This document shows, one piece after another, positions 33,411 to 41,523 of a stretch of DNA of 64,000 nt (its first letter is position 1; every line of letters starts with the position of its first letter). Under the pieces are notes generated by a model. It did no database searches. It was given only the letters and a program-made list of their open reading frames with translations, and was not told the origin of the DNA. Source of the stretch: Bacillus sp. Marseille-Q1617 (GTDB taxonomy: Bacteria; Bacillota; Bacilli; Bacillales; Bacillaceae_B); NCBI RefSeq assembly GCF_903645295.1, contig NZ_CAHJXM010000002.1, positions 472,001 to 536,000 of the forward strand. Direction: 5' to 3'. The translations under genes were made by a program, and so were the position numbers.

Positions 33411-34385
33411 TTGGGAAGGTACGTGGGAGATTTTTCTCTTGAACAATTACGCGAATATAAGCCCGCGCTCAGCGGTAAACCTGATGATTTCAATGAATTC
33501 TGGGAGGGTCAGAAAGAAAAGATGAAGAGCGTCCGGCCCAATGTAAAAGTTTCGGGGCGCCCGTATCCCGTCCCCTCGGTCGAAGTCGCAGATCTGATCA
33601 TGGAAAGCTGGGACTCCACACCCTTAAACGGTATTTTCATTAAACCTGCAGGGGTGAAAGAATGCCCTGTCATCGTTTGCTTCCATGGCTATACGGGCAG
33701 CTGCGGGCTGGCGGCCGACTATTTGAAATGGACAGCGCTTGGAGCCGCTGTCTATTCATTTGATGTGCGCGGACAGGGATCTTCCCCTGACTATGCAAGG
33801 TACGGGAACGGAAGCAGGGTCCCTGGGTGGATGCTGAACGGCATCCATACTCATGAAAACTATTATTATACCAATGTGTACCGGGATCTTATTTTGCAGC
33901 TTCAGTGGGTACGGTCTGAAGAGGCGCTTGTGATTCCTTCATCATTAGGGGTGATGGGTTCCTCCCAGGGTGGCGGGCTGGCTCTTGCTGCGGCAGCCCT
34001 TGGTAAGGATGTGGACTATGTCGTTTCTGATTGGCCGTTCATGACCCACTTCGACCGGGCCCTTGATATTGCACTACAGGGACCATATTTGGAAATCGTG
34101 AACTATTTTAAATGGAATGATCCCCAGGGCAAGACCCGGGCTGTGGTGAAGAAGACATTGAGCTATATTGATAGTCTTCACTTCTGTGACTCGATCACCT
34201 GTCCGGCTTTGATGGCTGCCGGACTGGAGGACAGCGTCACACCGCCTTCAACCGTCTTTGCAGCCTACAATCACTTACAATCAACCGATAAAGAGATGGA
34301 AGTATACCCACAGTTCACTCATGAGATGAATGGATTTCATGAAGAAAAAAAGCTGGCCTTTGTAGCAGGACAGCTAACGAAATAA
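33411..34385 (+). CDS. CE7 acetyl-xylan esterase / cephalosporin-C deacetylase-like
   Basis: This 324-residue alpha/beta hydrolase has family CE7 motifs: RGQG (DVRGQGSS), GxSQGG (GSSQGGGLA, catalytic Ser about residue 188), a late aspartate in AAGLEDSVTPP and the HE motif in FTHEMNGF. There is no signal peptide, so it removes O-acetyl groups from imported oligosaccharides in the cytoplasm, as CE7 enzymes do. The start is TTG at 33411 with GGGGTG upstream. Confidence 0.92.
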   Translation: MGRYVGDFSLEQLREYKPALSGKPDDFNEFWEGQKEKMKSVRPNVKVSGRPYPVPSVEVADLIMESWDSTPLNGIFIKPAGVKECPVIVCFHGYTGSCGLAADYLKWTALGAAVYSFDVRGQGSSPDYARYGNGSRVPGWMLNGIHTHENYYYTNVYRDLILQLQWVRSEEALVIPSSLGVMGSSQGGGLALAAAALGKDVDYVVSDWPFMTHFDRALDIALQGPYLEIVNYFKWNDPQGKTRAVVKKTLSYIDSLHFCDSITCPALMAAGLEDSVTPPSTVFAAYNHLQSTDKEMEVYPQFTHEMNGFHEEKKLAFVAGQLTK

Positions 34386-34398
34386 GGAGGGATCCCCC

Positions 34399-35238
34399 AT
34401 GAGGATCAGCGTCAGCATGTACAGCCTCGCATCGACAATCAGGAAAGAAGATTGGTCCATACTTGATTTTGTCGACTATGCCAAGCGAATTTCCCTGGAT
34501 GGTGTCGAACTGCTTGATTTTTACTGGAAGGAAGGCGACAGGGAAACGGAAATAGAGGGTGTCAACCAGGCATTGAAGGAAAACGGCCTTGTCGTATCCG
34601 CTTATGATGTATCGAACAATTTTGTGAAAGAATCCAGGGAAGAACGCGCTAAAGAAGCTGAGAAGGTCCTGGAAGGAATCAAAACCGCAAAGAAGCTCGG
34701 GACGAACATCGTCCGTGTATTCTGCGGAGACCTCCACGGTGAGTTGACTTATGAAGATGGTCAAAGCTGGATTGTGGAGGGGTTGAAACAGTGCGCAGAA
34801 AAAGCCGAAGCAGAACAAGTCTATTTAGCGATTGAGAATCACGGGCTGCTCGCGGGGAAGAGTGAGCAGGTGAAAGAAATCATTGAAAAGGTAAACAGTC
34901 CTTTCGTCAGGTCCACCTTTGATACAGGGAACTTTTTACTGGTACACGAAGAACCTCAGCAGGCCTTCAACATGTTGAAGAGTGATATCGTCCACGTTCA
35001 CTTTAAGGATTTCAGGGTAAAAGGAGAAGCTGAAGACTTGAAAGGGTTCAAATCAACAGAAGGAGTCGAGTTGATCGGAACCGTCCCTGGAGATGGGCAA
35101 GTCAATTTGGCCTCTATTGTGGAAGGGCTGAAGGATGTAGATTATCAAGGCTGGCTCTCGATTGAATATGAGGGGCATGATGATGCGAAAGAATCGAATG
35201 AAGAAGCCGTCAGACGCCTTAAAAAACTACTGAGATAG
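34399..35238 (+). CDS. Xylose-isomerase-like TIM-barrel sugar isomerase/epimerase or lyase
   Basis: The 279-residue protein belongs to the AP-endonuclease-2 superfamily. Metal-site segments: LAIENHG (Glu, His), STFDTGNF (Asp), VHVHFKDF (His) and LSIEYEG (Glu). The family includes sugar epimerases and also the lyase subunits that cleave 3-keto-glycosides produced by Gfo/Idh/MocA partners. Its position beside several such oxidoreductases makes the latter worth considering. RBS GGAGGG before the ATG. Confidence 0.87.
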   Translation: MRISVSMYSLASTIRKEDWSILDFVDYAKRISLDGVELLDFYWKEGDRETEIEGVNQALKENGLVVSAYDVSNNFVKESREERAKEAEKVLEGIKTAKKLGTNIVRVFCGDLHGELTYEDGQSWIVEGLKQCAEKAEAEQVYLAIENHGLLAGKSEQVKEIIEKVNSPFVRSTFDTGNFLLVHEEPQQAFNMLKSDIVHVHFKDFRVKGEAEDLKGFKSTEGVELIGTVPGDGQVNLASIVEGLKDVDYQGWLSIEYEGHDDAKESNEEAVRRLKKLLR

Positions 35239-35248
35239 GAGGGTTCAT

Positions 35249-35920
35249 ATGAGAAATGCGGTGATTGGCAGAATGGATAAAATGGACCGCAGCTCCGTAT
35301 CTGATGGGACGCTGCTGCTTTCCCCGGAGGAATGGAGAGTGAGATCGGCTGAGGTAAAACCCGATTACCTGTTCATACCGCTGGAGTCAGCCGGGGATTA
35401 CATCGGAAAAAAGAACGTGAATGTCTATTTTGATTTGGAGCTATATCCATTTTTTCAAAGAGTAAAAGAAGTCATTTCAGCCGACGGGGATGCCAAGGGG
35501 GTCCTCAGGCTGAGGAGGACCATCCCGAAAAATGGCAGTGAGTCCGATTTATATGGGGACCTTTTTGCGTTGTCAGCCATTGCCGGGGAACCGGAACAAA
35601 TTTGTGTAAGATCCACCAATCGTGAGAACATTCCTTATCATCTCATTCTGATGATCCGTTTCAGCGGGGGAAAGATGGCTCATGCCGAGTACACATTCGG
35701 GGCAGGGGAAGAGCGGATTGAAGTGGAATGGAGCGGGATCAAAACCATTGCCGAGTTCGACAGTGAGGAAATGACACCGATCAAACCTCACGGCCACACC
35801 CGTCTGCCGCTCGTTTATTCTGTTGATGACATTCTTGAAAAGTCGCACAGGACAGATGAGGCATTTTATGAAAAGTTGGAAACATATAAGACTCTTTTAG
35901 GAGGGGGCGGCAATCTATGA
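35249..35920 (+). CDS. Stand-alone Gfo/Idh/MocA C-terminal-domain-like protein
   Basis: The protein has 223 residues. There is no Rossmann GxGxxG or EKP motif. Residues 55-190 follow the pattern of the family's C-terminal substrate domain: YPFFQRVKEVISADGDAKGVLRLRR, LYGDLFALSAIAGEPEQICV, HLILMIRFSGGKMAHAEYTF, VEWSGIKTIAEFDS. It ends 4 bp inside the full-length homologue at 35917. It could be a non-catalytic partner subunit or the remains of a full enzyme; intact coding, an RBS (AGGAGGG) and coupled overlap argue for function. Confidence 0.65.
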   Translation: MRNAVIGRMDKMDRSSVSDGTLLLSPEEWRVRSAEVKPDYLFIPLESAGDYIGKKNVNVYFDLELYPFFQRVKEVISADGDAKGVLRLRRTIPKNGSESDLYGDLFALSAIAGEPEQICVRSTNRENIPYHLILMIRFSGGKMAHAEYTFGAGEERIEVEWSGIKTIAEFDSEEMTPIKPHGHTRLPLVYSVDDILEKSHRTDEAFYEKLETYKTLLGGGGNL

Positions 35921-36891
35921 AAATCGGAATGATGAGCTTTGCCCACATGCATGCATACAGTTATGCAGACAGCCTGATGAAACTTTCTAATGTTGAGATT
36001 GCCGGGATTTATGAAGACGATGAGAAGCGGGGGAAAGAAGCAGCCGGATCCTATCACACGACGTACTATCGGGATCAGGCGGACTTCCTCGCTGCGGATA
36101 TGGATGCCGTCATCATCTGCAGTGAAAACAGCCGGCATAAAGAAATGGTCGTGAACGCGGCTAAAGCCAAAAAGCATATTCTTTGTGAAAAGCCGATTGC
36201 CACGACTGTGGAAGATGCCAAAGAGATGATTGCCGTCTGTGAAGAGCAAGGGGTGATCCTGCAGACTGCCTTCCCGGTAAGATTCAGCGATCCGATTATG
36301 GATCTGAAGAAAATGATCGATGACGGCGAGCTTGGTGAGATTGTGGCGTTCCGGACGACCAACCGGGGACAAAATCCAGGAGGGTGGTTCATCGACCCTA
36401 AGCAGTCAGGGGGAGGAGCGGTACTGGATCACACCGTTCATATGGTAGATATTATGCGCTGGTACTCAGGAAAGGAAATTTCCTCTGTCTACGCCATGGT
36501 GGATTCATTCTTCCATGACATTGAAATAGACGATGCCGGGATTCTGACGCTTGAGTTTGAGAATGGCGTAATCGCTTCCCATGACGCAAGCTGGTCGAGG
36601 TTTGCTGAATACCCTGTGTGGGGTGATGCGACAATCGAGGTGATCGGGACGAAACGTACGGTCAGGGCCGATGCCTTCAAAGAACACATCAGACTTTTTA
36701 AGAGCGCCAGCAAATCTCTGGAGCATGTCTTCTACGGGAATGACATGGATTACGGACTCATAAAAGACTTTGTTGACTGTGTTGAGAAGAAAAGGCAGCC
36801 TTCCATCACTGGATACGATGGTCTCAAGGCACTGGAAGCTGCACTTGCAGCATACCAATCAAGTGATAAGAAAAAGACAGTACATCTATAA
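35917..36891 (+). CDS. Gfo/Idh/MocA-family oxidoreductase
   Basis: The protein has 324 residues: N-terminal KIGMMSFAHMHAYSYA (the Gly-rich loop is altered, with histidines), signature HILCEKPIATT, and substrate domain TTNRGQNPGGWFID...GGGAVLDHTVHMVDIMRWY with the usual His. It overlaps the upstream truncated homologue by 4 bp (ATGA). The combination of a shortened partner and a full enzyme is unusual. Confidence 0.9.
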   Translation: MKIGMMSFAHMHAYSYADSLMKLSNVEIAGIYEDDEKRGKEAAGSYHTTYYRDQADFLAADMDAVIICSENSRHKEMVVNAAKAKKHILCEKPIATTVEDAKEMIAVCEEQGVILQTAFPVRFSDPIMDLKKMIDDGELGEIVAFRTTNRGQNPGGWFIDPKQSGGGAVLDHTVHMVDIMRWYSGKEISSVYAMVDSFFHDIEIDDAGILTLEFENGVIASHDASWSRFAEYPVWGDATIEVIGTKRTVRADAFKEHIRLFKSASKSLEHVFYGNDMDYGLIKDFVDCVEKKRQPSITGYDGLKALEAALAAYQSSDKKKTVHL

Positions 36892-36893
36892 GC

Positions 36894-36955
36894 GGGACAG
36901 GGGGACAGGTTCATCGTCCCACCCGGGTGGGACAATGAACCTGTCCCCCTGTCCC
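36894..36955. repeat. 27-bp units in near-perfect inverted pair (copies 7 and 8)
   Basis: The unit at 36894-36920 and its reverse complement at 36929-36955 differ at one position, around a CCCGGG-containing centre. The pair fills the space between the oxidoreductase stop codon and the AAAGGAGG of nagA and would form a very stable hairpin. Confidence 0.9.
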
Positions 36956-36978
36956 GAATTTTAAAAGGAGGTTTATAC

Positions 36979-38115
36979 TTGTACTATCTTAAAGGCGATA
37001 TCATCACTGACGGGCAGCGTTTCCAGAATAAAACGATCGGTATTTCCAAAGGGAAGATTTTTTATGTCGGAGAGGATGAACCTATAAACGTCAGTAATCT
37101 GTATATCACAAAAGGAGTGATTTGTCCTGGTTTCGTGGACATACACCTGCATGGCGTCAGCGGAGATGATTTCATGGATTCTGCCGAAGCCTTTGACAAG
37201 ATTGCTGAACGGCTGCCCCGTTATGGTGTGACTTCCTTCCTGGCAACTTCAAGGACAGCAGCCATTTCTGACCTTGAAGACTTCCTTATTCACGCAACAA
37301 GCTTTGAACGAAAGCCTTCTTATGCTCAACTTCTTGGTGTCCACATCGAAGGTCCCTGGATCAGCCCTGTCTACCCAGGGGCACAAAAGAGTTCTTTGAT
37401 CCGGCGTCTCACGGCTGAGGACTCACAGCGCATCATCCTTCCCCATTCCGGCATCATCTCGGTCATCACGCTTGCACCAGAAGAAGTGAATGACCGCTCC
37501 GTTCTTGATCAATTGCATTCAAATGGCATCCGGCTCTCAGCCGGCCACACAAATGCTTCACTTGAGGATGTGAAGCTTGCCATCAGCCATGGACTAAGGC
37601 AGATCACCCATACCTTCAACGCGATGAGCCCTGTCCATCACCGGAGCCCGGGGACGGCAGCAGCTGCGCTTATATGCGAAGAATTGACGTGTGAGATCAT
37701 TCTTGATGGCCTTCATGTTCACCCTGACATGATCGGGTTCCTATATAAGGTAAAAGGCAGGGAAAAGTTGGTGCTTATATCAGATTGTACAGGATATAAC
37801 AATCTGGATGATGGAGAGTATTTCCTTCGGGGAAAACATTTGATCAAGAAAGGGAATCAATTGAGGCTGAAGGACGGTCCTCTCGCAGGCAGCGCTATCA
37901 CACTAGACCAAGGGGTGAAATATGCCGTTGACCATTGCGGGATTCCGTTGGAAGACGCTGTCTACATGGCGGGAAAGGGGCCGCTCAAAGCAATCGGAAA
38001 AGACGCGGTGAAAGGAAGTATAAAGGAAGGATTCGATGCCGACCTTGTTGTACTGGATGAAGAATCGAAGGTGGAAATGACGATCGTCAACGGGGAAATC
38101 GTTTATAAAAAATGA
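36979..38115 (+). CDS. nagA: N-acetylglucosamine-6-phosphate deacetylase
   Basis: This 378-residue amidohydrolase hydrolyses GlcNAc-6-P to GlcN-6-P and acetate. Motifs in order: GFVDIHLHGVSGDDF (metal site), LLGVHIEGPWISP (metal Glu), LSAGHTNAS, ITHTFNAMSP, DGLHVHPDM, LISDCTGYNN (catalytic Asp), LAGSAITLDQGV. It completes the route NanE - NagA to the central amino-sugar pathway; nagB is not in the window. The start is TTG at 36979, 7 bases after AAAGGAGG. Last gene of the eleven-gene operon. Confidence 0.93.
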   Translation: MYYLKGDIITDGQRFQNKTIGISKGKIFYVGEDEPINVSNLYITKGVICPGFVDIHLHGVSGDDFMDSAEAFDKIAERLPRYGVTSFLATSRTAAISDLEDFLIHATSFERKPSYAQLLGVHIEGPWISPVYPGAQKSSLIRRLTAEDSQRIILPHSGIISVITLAPEEVNDRSVLDQLHSNGIRLSAGHTNASLEDVKLAISHGLRQITHTFNAMSPVHHRSPGTAAAALICEELTCEIILDGLHVHPDMIGFLYKVKGREKLVLISDCTGYNNLDDGEYFLRGKHLIKKGNQLRLKDGPLAGSAITLDQGVKYAVDHCGIPLEDAVYMAGKGPLKAIGKDAVKGSIKEGFDADLVVLDEESKVEMTIVNGEIVYKK

Positions 38116-38117
38116 GT

Positions 38118-38143
38118 GAGCAGAATATGCTTGCTCTTTTTTT
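38118..38143 (+). terminator. Terminator of the eleven-gene operon
   Basis: A short GAGCA/TGCTC stem just after the nagA stop codon is followed by seven T residues. Confidence 0.6.
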
Positions 38144-38148
38144 ATGTT

Positions 38149-38175
38149 GGGACGATGAACCTGTCCCCCTGTCCC
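38149..38175 (-). repeat. 27-bp unit (copy 9), inverted
   Basis: This is a single unit, ending GTCCCCCTGTCCC on the plus strand, directly after the nagA terminator. Confidence 0.85.
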
Positions 38176-38336
38176 TTGGTAGGTAATACGACCCCTTTCG
38201 TGTCTTTTAAGAGAGTAGAAATGGCCGTTCAAAGGATTATGGAAGAAGTTGAAAGAAGTCATTAAATGTAAATATTTTTCAAGAAAGGAGGGCCGATTCT
38301 GTCAAATCAATACGAAATATAGAAGGGAGAAAAAGA

Positions 38337-41300
38337 ATGAGTAAAAAAGTACTGCGCACGGTTTCAGTCTTGCTTTCTTTCATTTTGTTCATTTCATTGG
38401 TCCCGGCACTCCAGCCGGCGGTGTCGGCAGACGCAGGTTGGGAAGAGCTTCAGGTAGTAAACGGAGGCTTTGAAGCGGTTCCGGGGTCGGATAATGATAT
38501 TCCATCCTGGGTGATCTGGAGCGGAGGAAATAAGACGGGCATGAAAGTGTCGGAGGAAAATGTTTTTGAAGGGGAGAGGAGCCTCAGGGTTGATAACTCA
38601 GGTTCTTTCGGCCTTTTCAGTCAGTTGATTGATGTGACGGAAGGGAATTCCTATAAGATGACGGCTCAACTATATGTAGATGAACTTGTGGCGGGGAATC
38701 CCGGCATCTGGCTGCGCTGGTATGATGCTGAAGGAAAGAACTTCGGGAATACGCCAAAGTATTTTGAGGGTCTGAAAGAGGGAGAGTGGCAGGAAGTTGC
38801 CATTGAAGCGGATGCTCCTGCAGGTGCCGCAGGGGTCAAGGTCTTTCTCTACCAAACCACAAGTACTGTGACAAAGGGATACTATGATAACATTCAAGTC
38901 TTTGAAAAATCGAATGAACAGCTGGATCTACCGTTCGAATACGGCGACCCCATCAATCTCGGGCCATCGGCTCTGGCGGCTAAAACCCAGGGAGCGGCCG
39001 TTGGCGACGGGGAAATCTACTATGCAACAAATGGGTCCCCTGCGACTTTTTACGCCAATGATGCAGAAACGGGGGAAAAGATTTTCTCCCATGAACTGCC
39101 GGGGAGTGACGTCGTATGGGGGATGACCATCGGATCCGACGGGAATGTGTATTTTGCCGGTACATACAACGGCATTCTGTACAGATATCTGGTGGACGAA
39201 AAGAAACTGGAGGAAGTCGGTAAGAGTCCTTCGGATAACTGGATCTGGCAGCTGGATGCAACAGAGGACGGGAAGATTTACGGGGCAACTTATCCGAATG
39301 CAAAAGTGTTTGAATATGACATTGAAGCTGATACCCTTACGGACCTAGGTCGCTTCCATGAAGAACAGAACTATGCAAGGGGACTGGGTGTAACGGATGA
39401 AAACTTATATGTGGGGATTGGCACGACTGCATATTTGATGAAAATGAACCGTGAAACGGGGGAAAGGGAAGAAATCGATTTGCCGATCACAGGTACGGGC
39501 ACTTCCGTTTCAAATGTGTGGGAGTACGGAGATCGATTATTTGTCGCATATGGTACAAGCTTGCTGGTACTGGATGTGAATACAGGAGAAGTGGTCCATG
39601 AAATGAGCTGGCAAGATGAGGCTGCCTATGACGGATTGATTTCCCCTCCTTCGCCTTATGATGAAAGCTTGATCTATTTCAAGGACAAGCGCACAAGCGA
39701 GCTGTGGACCTATGATATGGATACGGATGAAACACAGCCTGTGGAACCAAGAATCACGCTGCCGGCTTCCCCGGTAAAGGCGTATGAATGGACAACGAAT
39801 GAAGATGGAAAACAGGTTCTGTCGGTCCTTCACCATCAGATTGAGTACTCCACCTATAATCCGGAGACGAATGAAGCCACTGTCATTTATCCTGATGTAG
39901 AGCTTCAGGGTCTTTCCATTCAAAGTCTAGAAATCGGCCCGGATGAAAAGGTGTACATGGGCGGATATCAAGGTTCATTTGGAGTATTCGATACGTCCTC
40001 CGAATCGTATCTGCTTCGTGAACGGAATCCGCATCAAATTGAAGGAATCGGATTTATGAATGGGAACGTTTACATGGGGATCTATGGAGGGGCGATGATC
40101 TACAAATACAATCCAGAGCTTCCTTTTAAATATGAAGATGGAGGCAGCGGCGATAACCCTGAAATGGTTCATGATATCGGCGATGGTCAAAGCAGACCGT
40201 TCACCTTTACATCAGGGGATGATAAGTTATTCACCGGTACGATCGCTGATTATGGAAAACTCGGCGGGGCACTGACCATTTTTGATGAAAAGACAGGCGA
40301 ATGGAATACAATCAGGAACATCATCGAAAATCAAAGCATCATCGGCCTTGCGTATAAGGACGGAACATTATATGGTGGTTCTACGACTGCAGGCGGCCTG
40401 GGCATAGACCCGACCGAAGAGAAGGCAAGGATGTTTGAATATGATGCATCTTCCGGGGAATATGAGTTATTTGACCTGGAAGTGGAAGGAATCAAGACAC
40501 CTGAAATGATAGGGGAGCTTTCCTTTGGCCCTGACGGAAATCTATGGGGTGCCGCCTACGGCGTGAATGAAAAAGGAAAAGCAAACAGCGTCATATTCGC
40601 GATGGATCCGGATTCGAAAGAAATCATCAAACAAAAAGAGTTCTATACAGGTGTCCATCGCGGCAGTCAATGGCGTCCATTCTTCATGAGATGGGATGAA
40701 GAGGGCATGCTTTACACCACCATAGGAAGGAAATTGACGGTCATCGACCCTGAAACCATGATGAGTAAACAGTTGATCGGAGATACGGTCAACCTGATGG
40801 ATATCGATAACGAAGGGAATATCTATTATGCCGATGGAGCAGATCTAATGAAACTGCCTGTCTCTTTGGAAGCGGCCGAACTGACCGCGGAGGACAGCAG
40901 CCTGCTTCAGGGAGAGACGGCGAAACTTGATTTGAAAGTCATATTGACTAACGGTCATGAAGTGGACCTTGCCGGCGCAGAGGTTGAGTGGGAAAACAGT
41001 GATCCTGAAGTAATCGAGCTCAATGAGGGAGAAGTTACAGCGTTGAATGCTGGTACAGCAGAAATAAAAGCGACGGTTACGTATAATGGCCAGACGGTAA
41101 AAACCGATGCCCTTATCATCACAGTGGAAGTATCCACCACTACACTCGCTGAACAAATTAAAGCCATGAATGAAAACGGCGACCTGGACGATGATACTGC
41201 TGAACAGCTTGTTAACAGGCTGAAACAGGCACAGCACCATTATGATCAAGGAAGAACAGAGCAGGCACTGAAACACTTGGGTGACTTCTCCAAGCACCTT

Positions 41301-41417
41301 GAAAGGAGCAGTGCCGAAGAAAATATAAAAGCCTTGCTCGAACAAAACGTCCAATCAATCAAAGATAAATGGGGTGAAGGTTCTATGCGGGACACGGGGA
41401 CAGGTTCCTTGTCCTAA
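38337..41417 (+). CDS. Secreted CBM - beta-propeller - Big_2 - FIMAH protein
   Basis: The protein has 1026 residues. Signal peptide of about 31 residues (cleavage near VSADAG). Residues 35-195 form a jelly-roll module like CBM4/9 family domains (NGGFEAVPG...WVIWSGG, GYYDNIQVFE). Residues 200-850 are a beta-propeller paralogous to the protein at 17341 (shared YGKLGG-LTI and TT-GGLGIDP-EE patterns). Residues 850-945 are an Ig-like Big_2 domain (LLQGETAKLDLKV...GTAEIKATV); residues 950-1015 form a FIMAH-type helical hairpin (NGDLDDDTAEQLVNRLKQAQHHYDQG). It is probably an extracellular glycan-binding or glycan-cleaving protein of the island. The last nine residues (RDTGTGSLS) and stop are encoded by a 27-bp repeat. 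A half-site GTCTTTTAA lies at 38202. Confidence 0.75.
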   Translation: MSKKVLRTVSVLLSFILFISLVPALQPAVSADAGWEELQVVNGGFEAVPGSDNDIPSWVIWSGGNKTGMKVSEENVFEGERSLRVDNSGSFGLFSQLIDVTEGNSYKMTAQLYVDELVAGNPGIWLRWYDAEGKNFGNTPKYFEGLKEGEWQEVAIEADAPAGAAGVKVFLYQTTSTVTKGYYDNIQVFEKSNEQLDLPFEYGDPINLGPSALAAKTQGAAVGDGEIYYATNGSPATFYANDAETGEKIFSHELPGSDVVWGMTIGSDGNVYFAGTYNGILYRYLVDEKKLEEVGKSPSDNWIWQLDATEDGKIYGATYPNAKVFEYDIEADTLTDLGRFHEEQNYARGLGVTDENLYVGIGTTAYLMKMNRETGEREEIDLPITGTGTSVSNVWEYGDRLFVAYGTSLLVLDVNTGEVVHEMSWQDEAAYDGLISPPSPYDESLIYFKDKRTSELWTYDMDTDETQPVEPRITLPASPVKAYEWTTNEDGKQVLSVLHHQIEYSTYNPETNEATVIYPDVELQGLSIQSLEIGPDEKVYMGGYQGSFGVFDTSSESYLLRERNPHQIEGIGFMNGNVYMGIYGGAMIYKYNPELPFKYEDGGSGDNPEMVHDIGDGQSRPFTFTSGDDKLFTGTIADYGKLGGALTIFDEKTGEWNTIRNIIENQSIIGLAYKDGTLYGGSTTAGGLGIDPTEEKARMFEYDASSGEYELFDLEVEGIKTPEMIGELSFGPDGNLWGAAYGVNEKGKANSVIFAMDPDSKEIIKQKEFYTGVHRGSQWRPFFMRWDEEGMLYTTIGRKLTVIDPETMMSKQLIGDTVNLMDIDNEGNIYYADGADLMKLPVSLEAAELTAEDSSLLQGETAKLDLKVILTNGHEVDLAGAEVEWENSDPEVIELNEGEVTALNAGTAEIKATVTYNGQTVKTDALIITVEVSTTTLAEQIKAMNENGDLDDDTAEQLVNRLKQAQHHYDQGRTEQALKHLGDFSKHLERSSAEENIKALLEQNVQSIKDKWGEGSMRDTGTGSLS
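41389..41415 (+). repeat. 27-bp unit (copy 10) forming a protein C-terminus
   Basis: The unit GGGACACGGGGACAGG...TTGTCCT lies inside the reading frame and encodes the final residues of the propeller protein; the TAA stop starts at its last base. Confidence 0.9.
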
Positions 41418-41440
41418 TAGAGGTTACATCGGCTAGGAAT

Positions 41441-41478
41441 AAAAAGCCTGGAGAAGTTTTTAATTCTCCAGGCTTTTT
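41441..41478. terminator. Bidirectional terminator
   Basis: AAAAAGCCTGGAGAA and TTCTCCAGGCTTTTT form a perfect 15-bp stem, with T-run on one side and A-run on the other. Confidence 0.93.
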
Positions 41479-41487
41479 GGTATGGAA

Positions 41488-41521
41488 GGGACAGGGGGAC
41501 ACTGTTCCTGTCCCCCTGTCC
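41488..41521. repeat. 27-bp unit (copy 11) in overlapping palindromic form
   Basis: GGACAGGGGGACA (41489-41501) and TGTCCCCCTGTCC (41509-41521) are perfect inverse complements around a 7-base centre, so the unit reads almost the same on both strands. It lies just beyond the stop codon of the minus-strand lipoprotein gene. Confidence 0.85.
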
Positions 41522-41523
41522 AT

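Noticed and set aside
38196..38215. Regulon operator before the 1026-residue propeller gene
   Set aside because: Only one half-site (GTCTTTTAA) is present; neither the inverted partner nor the 11-bp direct copy is convincing.
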